Assembly: GCA_944332375.1 (NCBI GenBank)
Contig: CALVJU010000125.1
Span: 1-10,598, forward strand
Direction: 5' to 3'
Origin: an uncultured Bacilli bacterium
GTDB lineage: Bacteria; Bacillota_I; Bacilli_A; RF39; UBA660
DNA length: 10,598 nt
Shown here one piece after another: positions 1 to 5,764 of the stretch. How positions within the stretch are numbered: position 1 is the stretch's first letter; every line of letters begins with the position of its first letter. The notes under the pieces are model-generated. The model had not been told where the DNA came from and ran no database searches. It saw only the letters and a list, made by a program, of their open reading frames with translations. The position numbers and the translations under genes are program-made.

Positions 1-2
1 AA

Positions 3-2837
3 TGTACTACTTTTATTCAATTAAATCAGACAAATGGAGAATTACATACGAGTAAGAATATGAATCAACCTTATTTCTTTGAGATTGATTTTAAAGATAC
101 GATTGATTATGATGCTTGTGTAGAAAAACTTGCGAATATTCCAATTGAGTTTGATTATAATCGAGAAGGGTTGTTACCAAATAAATTAGGATTTTTAGAG
201 ATGTATGATGTTGGAAAAGTAGAACAATTAAATTCTTTATCAAGATGGAAGACAAATAATCCAATGTTGAATTTATCTGTACCTGTTGGAATTGGTAAAA
301 ATGGGGAAAAGATTAGTATTGATTTACATGAGAAGTATCACGGACCACATGGGTTGATAGCTGGTATGACTGGTAGTGGTAAATCAGAGTTTATTATTAC
401 TTATATTTTATCTATGGCAATTAATTATCACCCTTATGAAGTACAATTTATTTTGATTGATTATAAAGGTGGAGGATTAGCGCTTGCTTTTCAAAATCAA
501 TCTTTAGGATTAAAATTACCACATTTGGTGGGAACGATTACGAACTTAGATAAAAACGAGATTCAAAGAAGTTTGGCTTCTATTGAATCGGAATTAAAAA
601 GAAGACAAGCTTTATTTAATGAAGCAAGAGAAATTTCTAAGGAAAGTACGATTGATATTTATAAGTATCAAAGAATGTATCGTGAACATTTAGTAAAAGA
701 ACCGGTTTCTCATTTATTTATCATTAGTGATGAGTTTGCTGAATTAAAGAATCAACAACCTGAGTTTATGGATCAGTTGATTAGTACAGCACGTATTGGA
801 CGTAGTTTAGGTGTTCACTTGATTCTTGCGACACAAAAGCCAAGTGGAGTGGTTGATCCACAGATTTGGAGTAATACGCGTTTTCGTGTTTGTATGAGGG
901 TACAAGATAAGTCAGACTCGAATGAAGTGATTAAATGCCCAGATGCTGCTTATTTAAAGCAAACAGGTAGGTTTTACTTCCAAGTGGGATATAATGAGAT
1001 CTTTGTTTTAGGACAAGCTGCTTGGGCCGGAGGAAAGTATGTTCCAGCGAATAAAGTAAATAAGTCTTTGGATACTTCGATTCAATTTATCGATAATATT
1101 GGTTATCCAACTAAGACTGTAGAGACAAGAGAAAAAGTTGTAGTAAGTACTCCATCGAATGGAGAAGAGTTATTAAATTTAGTGAAATATTTAGCTTCTT
1201 TAGCAGAAAAAGAAAAGATTGTAACAAAGCCACTTTGGTTAGATAAAATACCTACTGATTTAAAATTAGAAACATTGTTAAAGAAATATACACATCAAAA
1301 AACACCATATCAACTAGAAATTATCGTAGGAGAGTATGATGTTCCAAAAAGACAGGAACAAAAAGAATTTATTGTTCCTCTTTATCAAGGTAATGTATTG
1401 TTATACGGAGCGAGTGGTTCAGGAAAAGAGAATTTTCTCACTACTATGATTTATTCTTCTTTCTTAGAATATACTCCTGAAGATGTGAATTACTATATTG
1501 TAGACTTTGGTGCAGAAACACTAAAGATGTTTACAAGCTCACCGTATGTTGGTGATATTGTTACTTCTAGTGATGAAGAGAAGGTTAGAAATTTATTTAA
1601 GATGTTAGATCAGACAATGGAAGAAAGAAAACGTTTATTTTCTGACTATGGTGGAAATTATCAAGAGTATTGTAAAAATAGTCAAAAACCTGTTCCTTGT
1701 ATTGTTGTTATGATAAATAATTATGAAGCATATCAAGATGAATATGGTGAGTTTGATGATGAGTTGATTGTATTAACCAGAGAGTGTACGAAATATGGAA
1801 TTTATTTCTTAATTACAGTCAATACACCAAATGGAATTCGTTTTAAACTTCGTCAGAATTTCTCATTTATTTACTCTCTACAACAAAATAGTGAAGATGA
1901 TTATACAACAATTTTAGGAAATGTTCATAAGACATATCCAACAAAAGCATTTGGTAGAGGAATTATGAAGTTAGATGAGATTTATGAATTTCAGACAGCT
2001 TTTGTCACGGATAGAGATGAGATTAGTAAAGTAGTAAAAGAAACTTGTCAGAGTCAAAAAGAACAGTATCAAACAAAAGCAAGATCTATTCCTGTCTTAC
2101 CAGAGAAAGTTACATATGCGATGTTGAAAAATGAACGAGTTAATAAACATCAAATTGCTCTTGGAATTGATAAAAATACCTTAGAGCCAGTTCGTTATTC
2201 TTTCATCAAAAATTATGCGACTTTAATTTCTGCACTAGAACTAAATACACTTCATAATTTCATTACTATGTTAGTTCGTCAGATTGATGCATTAGGACAA
2301 GAACAAGTAATTGTCATTAATGCGGAAGATGATACGTATGATATTTCTTCAGAAAAAGTACAGTATATTGATCAGAAATTCAATGAGATTTTTGAAAGCT
2401 TTACCAATTTCTTACAACAAGAAAAAGATGCTTTTGAAAAGAATAATTATGATAAGAGTATTTTCCAAGGTAAAAAACCATTTACAATCTTTATTATCGG
2501 AGTAGATTCATTTAAGAATAAATTAAATGCAGATAATAAAACAAAGTTTGGTAATTTATTTACACTTGGAAAAGATTTAGGAATTGTTTCTTTCTTATTG
2601 ATTGATACCATTGATAAGATTAAGAAAATTGAATTCGAACCTTGGTATAAGAGTGAAGTCAATAATAATTTTGGAATTTATCTTGGTAATGGTATTAGTG
2701 AACAATTTAGTATTAAAACAACACAAAAATTAGATGAGATGAAGAAAGAAGTTCCAGATGGCTTTGGATTTGTAATTAAACGAGGAAGAGTTCAATATGT
2801 AAAATTCTTAGAAGAGTTTGATGAGAAGGAGATTTAA
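3..2837 (+). CDS. essC: Type VII secretion system ATPase EssC, C-terminal part (5' end outside window)
   Basis: This is the FtsK/SpoIIIE-family motor ATPase that powers export of WXG100/LXG-type substrates through the type VII (ESX/Ess) membrane complex. The frame is open from the window edge with no stop before the methionine at 60, and homology continues through it, so the gene is cut at its 5' end; the FHA and transmembrane parts lie outside. Counting from that methionine, ATPase domain 1 is intact: HGPHGLIAGMTGSGKSE with Walker A at 102-109, the LIDYKGGG segment near 133-139, Walker B FIISDEFAEL at 220-229, and the ARIGRSLGVHLILATQKP segment near 244-261. Domain 2 (about 420-680) has Walker A-like GASGSGKEN at 450-458, with Glu where Ser/Thr is normal, and VVMINNYEAY near 549-558, where Asn replaces the Walker B acidic residues. 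Domain 3 (about 700-925) shows no recognisable Walker A. It is the last gene of its operon. Family assignment is secure; substrates are unknown. Confidence 0.92.
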   Translation, partial: CTTFIQLNQTNGELHTSKNMNQPYFFEIDFKDTIDYDACVEKLANIPIEFDYNREGLLPNKLGFLEMYDVGKVEQLNSLSRWKTNNPMLNLSVPVGIGKNGEKISIDLHEKYHGPHGLIAGMTGSGKSEFIITYILSMAINYHPYEVQFILIDYKGGGLALAFQNQSLGLKLPHLVGTITNLDKNEIQRSLASIESELKRRQALFNEAREISKESTIDIYKYQRMYREHLVKEPVSHLFIISDEFAELKNQQPEFMDQLISTARIGRSLGVHLILATQKPSGVVDPQIWSNTRFRVCMRVQDKSDSNEVIKCPDAAYLKQTGRFYFQVGYNEIFVLGQAAWAGGKYVPANKVNKSLDTSIQFIDNIGYPTKTVETREKVVVSTPSNGEELLNLVKYLASLAEKEKIVTKPLWLDKIPTDLKLETLLKKYTHQKTPYQLEIIVGEYDVPKRQEQKEFIVPLYQGNVLLYGASGSGKENFLTTMIYSSFLEYTPEDVNYYIVDFGAETLKMFTSSPYVGDIVTSSDEEKVRNLFKMLDQTMEERKRLFSDYGGNYQEYCKNSQKPVPCIVVMINNYEAYQDEYGEFDDELIVLTRECTKYGIYFLITVNTPNGIRFKLRQNFSFIYSLQQNSEDDYTTILGNVHKTYPTKAFGRGIMKLDEIYEFQTAFVTDRDEISKVVKETCQSQKEQYQTKARSIPVLPEKVTYAMLKNERVNKHQIALGIDKNTLEPVRYSFIKNYATLISALELNTLHNFITMLVRQIDALGQEQVIVINAEDDTYDISSEKVQYIDQKFNEIFESFTNFLQQEKDAFEKNNYDKSIFQGKKPFTIFIIGVDSFKNKLNADNKTKFGNLFTLGKDLGIVSFLLIDTIDKIKKIEFEPWYKSEVNNNFGIYLGNGISEQFSIKTTQKLDEMKKEVPDGFGFVIKRGRVQYVKFLEEFDEKEI

Positions 2838-2852
2838 TTTCCTTCTCTTTTT
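2823..2852 (+). terminator. Rho-independent terminator of essC
   Basis: The perfect 8-bp stem GAGAAGGA (2823-2830) / TCCTTCTC (2840-2847) can be extended inward by a G-U and two A-T pairs, and is followed by five T residues (2848-2852). The essC stop codon at 2835-2837 lies inside the hairpin. This ends the secretion operon. Confidence 0.88.
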
Positions 2853-2884
2853 GTAAAATTAATGTTAATTTTGACTTATGAAAA

Positions 2885-2913
2885 TTGAGGAATAATAGGG
2901 AAAATGATATCAT
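2885..2913 (+). promoter_or_regulatory. Sigma-A-type promoter for the histidine-phosphatase/HIRAN unit
   Basis: The -35-like TTGAGG (2885-2890) is separated by 17 bp from the -10-like TATCAT (2908-2913), which is preceded by an extended -10 TG (2905-2906). Predicted transcription start is near 2920, right at the GAGGTG ribosome binding site, giving a leader of about 13 nt. It follows the essC terminator, so the two downstream genes should be transcribed separately from the secretion operon. Confidence 0.6.
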
Positions 2914-2932
2914 GTAGATGAGGTGAAAAGTT

Positions 2933-3400
2933 ATGAAATTGATTTATGTCCATCATGCGGAAAGAGATGTTTCTTCCAATGTAGAAAAACAAGAGCAAGA
3001 CATTACAGAAGCAGGTATGAAAGAAGCTTTTTTACTTGCTGAAAAATTAAAACAACTGAAAGTGACAGCAATCTATACATCTCCTTATTTACGTTGTAAA
3101 CATACTGCTGAAATTCTCAATCAGTATATCCAAGTGCCTATTTATGAAGAGCCACGTTTTAACGAAATAGATAAGAATGAATCTTGGAAAGAATGTCAAG
3201 AGAGAAATATGGAGGCAATTGATGATTTAGTAAATACTTATCAAGAGGATGATGATCTTGTTATTTGTGTTACAAGTGGAGTCAATTTATCAGCTTTTAT
3301 CTTTTATTTTACAAAAATAAAAGCAAGTAATGAGAATCCATGGATACAAGCAGTAGCATGTTCTCCAGTATTATTTTCTATAAATGATAAAGTACTTTAA
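2933..3400 (+). CDS. Histidine phosphatase superfamily (phosphoglycerate-mutase-like) protein with altered active site
   Basis: This 155-residue protein matches the short single-domain branch of the histidine phosphatase fold, whose active members remove phosphate from sugars, nucleotides or proteins through a phosphohistidine. The N-terminal strand reads LIYVHHAERD (3-12): His8 lines up with the nucleophile, but the usual Arg-His-Gly motif is His-His-Ala. TSPYLRCKHTAEIL (49-62) is the normal second motif with Arg54, and FNEID (76-80) supplies the acidic residue. The C-terminal motif, normally Ser-His-Gly, reads VTSGV (113-117), so the second catalytic His is Ser115. Activity is therefore doubtful; it could be a pseudo-phosphatase or a binding protein. 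The start is supported by GAGGTG seven bases upstream. No signal peptide, so cytoplasmic. The HIRAN gene follows after 21 bp with no terminator, so they are probably co-transcribed. Fold assignment is fairly sure; substrate unknown. Confidence 0.8.
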   Translation: MKLIYVHHAERDVSSNVEKQEQDITEAGMKEAFLLAEKLKQLKVTAIYTSPYLRCKHTAEILNQYIQVPIYEEPRFNEIDKNESWKECQERNMEAIDDLVNTYQEDDDLVICVTSGVNLSAFIFYFTKIKASNENPWIQAVACSPVLFSINDKVL

Positions 3401-3421
3401 TGAAAGAGCAAAAGATTTAAA

Positions 3422-4105
3422 ATGAAAAAAGAATTGTGGTTAATTTGGAAAAGCCCAAAGACGAGAAGAGGGTATAAAATTGGAGTTTTAAGTTATGATC
3501 AAAAGTATTATTCTTTTCAATACGTTGATCCAGAATTGAATGAAGCAAGAAATGATGGTTTTCGCTTCTTCCCTGGATTTGATGATGTGAAAAAAATTTA
3601 TACAAGTGAGAGACTGTTCACAAATATAAAAACAAGATTACCAAATTCAAAACGAAGGGATTATTTAGAAATTTTAAATTCCTATAATTTAACGAGAAAT
3701 GCTACAGAGTTAGAAATATTAGAAGCAACCCGTGGTCGATTAATAACAGATAATTATGAGTTTGTCCCTTCATTTCATAAAGATAAAATAGAATTAGATG
3801 TGGTTGGAACAAGACATTGTTCTGATATAAAACTGTGTCGGAATCTCATTCATATGAATGATAGATTATTGTTTGAAATGGATGATAAAAATCCATATGA
3901 TGAACATGCGATTAAATTTATCCTTCACAAAGATGGTAAGAATTATCATGTAGGTTATGTTCCTAGATATTATGCAAAAGAATTAACGGATTTGTTAAAA
4001 AGCAATGTCAAATATTCCGCTTTAGTTGCAAGTCTTAATTTTGAAAGTCAATTCAATGATGAATATATCACGGTAACAGTAAAATTGATTTTTGATACAA
4101 ATTAG
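3422..4105 (+). CDS. Stand-alone HIRAN-domain protein with HipA-N-like N-terminal half
   Basis: This 227-residue cytoplasmic protein has a HIRAN domain at about residues 123-223. The hallmarks are LDVVGTRH (125-132), the DDKNPYDEHAI segment (154-164) and VGYVPRYYAKELTDLL (177-192). HIRAN domains in eukaryotic HLTF/Rad5 bind 3' ends of single-stranded DNA; bacterial stand-alone versions have no established role that I know of. Residues 1-115 begin LWLIWKSPKTRRGYKIGVL and resemble the N-terminal region found in HipA-like proteins, a pairing I recall from other Bacillota HIRAN proteins. There is no kinase, helicase or nuclease domain. The gene is the second in a unit with the phosphatase-like gene and ends at a TAG stop about 50 bp before a terminator. 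The ribosome binding site is weak (AAAGAG, 3403-3408), suggesting translational coupling. A role in DNA-end recognition or stress response is inference only. Confidence 0.8.
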   Translation: MKKELWLIWKSPKTRRGYKIGVLSYDQKYYSFQYVDPELNEARNDGFRFFPGFDDVKKIYTSERLFTNIKTRLPNSKRRDYLEILNSYNLTRNATELEILEATRGRLITDNYEFVPSFHKDKIELDVVGTRHCSDIKLCRNLIHMNDRLLFEMDDKNPYDEHAIKFILHKDGKNYHVGYVPRYYAKELTDLLKSNVKYSALVASLNFESQFNDEYITVTVKLIFDTN

Positions 4106-4153
4106 AATCACTATCTTGGTATCTGAAATCAAACAGAATCTAAATATCACTTA

Positions 4154-4184
4154 AGAAACAGATCATATCTGTTTTCTTTTTCTC
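4154..4184 (+). terminator. Rho-independent terminator after the HIRAN gene
   Basis: The stem AAACAGAT (4156-4163) / ATCTGTTT (4167-4174) has a three-base CAT loop and can be extended by outer A-T/G-C pairs with a one-base bulge. A T-rich tail follows (4172-4181). It lies about 50 bp after the HIRAN stop and 24 bp before the next start codon. Confidence 0.7.
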
Positions 4185-4207
4185 ATACATTAAAATGGGA
4201 GGTCATT

Positions 4208-5050
4208 ATGAAACGATTCTTTGAAACGTTAGGATTTGTGTGTTTAATCTGTTTTAGTTTCTTTTATACAGAAAAAACAATGGATGTTGTAAAAGAAGTC
4301 GATGAGATTATGGTTACTCTGAAAGAACAAGAACAAAAATACCAAGTACCAGCAGAAAATGCTTCGATTGATGGCGATATCATTACTCCTGGTATCTCTG
4401 GTAAAATAGTCAATCGAAAAGAAAGCTATGAACAGATGAAACACTATGGAAAGTTTTATCCTAGCTTACTCAAGTATGACAAAGTATCTCCTGAAGTAAG
4501 TATAAAAGATAGGTATGATTTATATGTTCGCAGTGGAAATCCAAATATAAGACAAGTGAGTTTATTATTTTTAATAGAGAAAAATACAGAGATTGATTCT
4601 CTTATTTCTATTTTGAAAAAAGAAGAAATTGGCGCTACTTTTTTTATTGATGCGAATTGGCTCAATCAAAATCAAGAACGATTAACAGAACTGACTGAAA
4701 CATACACCATTGGAAACTATAGTATTGGTGGCGATTATGAACAAGATTCTTTCACGTGGATGAATACCATTATCAAAAGAATTGGTGGTCAAAAACAAAG
4801 CTATTGTTTAGTAACAGAAAAGAATCAAAGTGCTTTAAAACATTGTACACAAGAAAAGAACTATACCATATATCCTAGTATCATTGTAAAAGAAAATCCC
4901 TATACCGAAATCACTTCACAAATAAAAAATGGAAGTATTATTTTACTTCCATCTCATCAACAAGTAAAAGAAGAGTTAAAAACAGTCATTACATATTTAA
5001 AACAAAAAGGATATCAAATCGTTACTTTAGAACAGATGTTAACAGAATAA
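4208..5050 (+). CDS. Membrane-anchored polysaccharide-deacetylase-like (NodB fold) protein, probably catalytically inactive
   Basis: This 280-residue protein has an N-terminal hydrophobic segment (residues 5-20) with no clear cleavage site, so it is likely anchored with the rest outside. A linker with ITPGISGKIVN (59-69) and a YEQMKHYGKFYPSLLKY stretch (74-90) precedes a NodB-like domain at about 115-280. Fold landmarks remain: GATFFIDANWLNQN (142-155), GSIILLPSH (242-250) and a closing GYQIVTLEQML (268-278). The metal and catalytic motifs are gone: the TFDDG position reads LFLIE (120-124), and the H-x3-H motif normally following 'IGN' is IGNYSIGGD (168-176). The Arg-Pro motif is also absent. 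It is therefore unlikely to deacetylate peptidoglycan and may bind cell-wall glycan instead. Cys200 and Cys213 could form a disulfide. The start is set by a strong GGGAGG (4197-4202) five bases upstream. Its TAA directly abuts the stop of the convergent gene. Confidence 0.78.
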   Translation: MKRFFETLGFVCLICFSFFYTEKTMDVVKEVDEIMVTLKEQEQKYQVPAENASIDGDIITPGISGKIVNRKESYEQMKHYGKFYPSLLKYDKVSPEVSIKDRYDLYVRSGNPNIRQVSLLFLIEKNTEIDSLISILKKEEIGATFFIDANWLNQNQERLTELTETYTIGNYSIGGDYEQDSFTWMNTIIKRIGGQKQSYCLVTEKNQSALKHCTQEKNYTIYPSIIVKENPYTEITSQIKNGSIILLPSHQQVKEELKTVITYLKQKGYQIVTLEQMLTE

Positions 5051-5695
5051 TTATTTTCTCGGTCGATTTTCCGTATGTTGTTTTTCAATCTCTTGAATTA
5101 GTGGAATTTGTTCTGGTAGTTTTTGTGATAATTCTCTTAAAAATGCTTCTTTAGAATATCCATAGTCCTGTTCTAATTGATAAAAGGAACCATGTGTCGA
5201 ATAATCCATTAACATAAATATCAAAGTTTCCTCTGGAATTGGAGTCTCTAAAAGTGTTTCTTTTGTTTCTGGCTCTATGTTTGCTGTTGCTAATTGTTTT
5301 TCTAATGTTTCTAAGGTGATTGGGTTAGATAATTTTAAATGTTCATCTTTGAAATAATATGGTAATTCTTGTAATAGTTGTTCTGTCTTTTTTCCCTTTT
5401 CCATATCTTTTCTCATGCGAAGTAAGATCTTCTCAGGAAGTTCAAAATCTTCATCGGCATGTTTTCGAATCACTTCTTTTACACCAATGTATAAATTTTT
5501 TAAAGAAGGATCTGCTAGAACAAAGGGAATAAAGTCAGCGGTAACATACTGTTCAATTTGTTCTTTTGTTGTTTTAAAGCGCATCGCTGTCTTTGTTAAT
5601 CCTTGTTGATTTTGAATCATGTAATTCGCAATTCTTATAATTCTCTTGCGTAATTGTTCTTTCTTCTTTGTAAAATGAATTTCTTTTGCTTTCAT
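5051..5695 (-). CDS. Uncharacterised protein with SpoIIID-like helix-turn-helix segments
   Basis: I do not recognise a named gene for this 214-residue protein. Residues 16-78 fit the pattern of SpoIIID, the small sporulation transcription factor: RIIRIANYMIQNQ, then LTKTAMRF-KTTKEQIEQY as a helix-turn-helix (33-50), then LADPSLKNLYIGVKEVIRKH. Residues 160-206 repeat the pattern: MLMDYSTHG, then FYQLEQDYGYSKEAFLREL (171-189), then KLP..IPLIQEIEKQH. The two halves align without gaps over the helix-turn-helix with a 138-residue offset. The middle (80-155) is charged and probably helical. No membrane segment or signal peptide, so a cytoplasmic DNA-binding regulator is plausible but unproven. SpoIIID itself is under 100 residues, so this is not simply spoIIID. 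AAAGGA sits five bases before the ATG. The gene is divergent from the U32 gene and shares a promoter region with it, which would suit autoregulation. Confidence 0.7.
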   Translation of the reverse strand: MKAKEIHFTKKKEQLRKRIIRIANYMIQNQQGLTKTAMRFKTTKEQIEQYVTADFIPFVLADPSLKNLYIGVKEVIRKHADEDFELPEKILLRMRKDMEKGKKTEQLLQELPYYFKDEHLKLSNPITLETLEKQLATANIEPETKETLLETPIPEETLIFMLMDYSTHGSFYQLEQDYGYSKEAFLRELSQKLPEQIPLIQEIEKQHTENRPRK

Positions 5696-5716
5696 ACTTT
5701 TCCTTTCTAGAATTTC

Positions 5717-5745
5717 ATTCTATCACAAAAAAAAGTATGTTACAA
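5717..5745 (-). promoter_or_regulatory. Promoter of the SpoIIID-like gene
   Basis: Read on the minus strand: -35-like TTGTAA (5745-5740), a 17-bp spacer, and TAGAAT (5722-5717) preceded by an extended -10 TGA (5725-5723). Predicted start of transcription is near 5710, just ahead of the AAAGGA ribosome binding site. It overlaps the plus-strand promoter almost completely. Confidence 0.6.
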
Positions 5746-5746
5746 T
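5718..5746 (+). promoter_or_regulatory. Promoter of the U32-family gene
   Basis: The -10-like TACAAT (5741-5746) is preceded by TGT (5738-5740), an extended -10. The -35 position 17 bp upstream, TTCTAT (5718-5723), is poor. Predicted start is near 5753, giving a leader of about 12 nt that begins at the GGCGGTGG ribosome binding site. Confidence 0.5.
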
Positions 5747-5764
5747 ATTACTGGCGGTGGTAAT

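Noticed and set aside
60..62. Methionine at 60 as the true start of EssC
   Set aside because: The frame is open to the window edge, no good ribosome binding site precedes it, and EssC proteins are longer with N-terminal domains; it is an internal methionine.
2871..2898. TTGACT (2871) with TAATAG (2893) as the promoter of the phosphatase-like gene
   Set aside because: The -10 is poor and the spacer is 16 bp; the pair at 2885/2908 with an extended -10 fits better.
4116..4146. TTGGTA with TAAATA as a promoter for the deacetylase-like gene
   Set aside because: The spacer is 19 bp, the -10 is poor, and the terminator hairpin would lie between it and the gene.
4186..4196. TACATT or TAAAAT as a -10 for the deacetylase-like gene
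   Set aside because: Transcription would begin inside or after the ribosome binding site at 4197-4202.
4244..4444. Minus-strand reading frame opposite the deacetylase-like gene
   Set aside because: No ribosome binding site, low-complexity hydrophobic translation, and fully inside a supported gene; a shadow.
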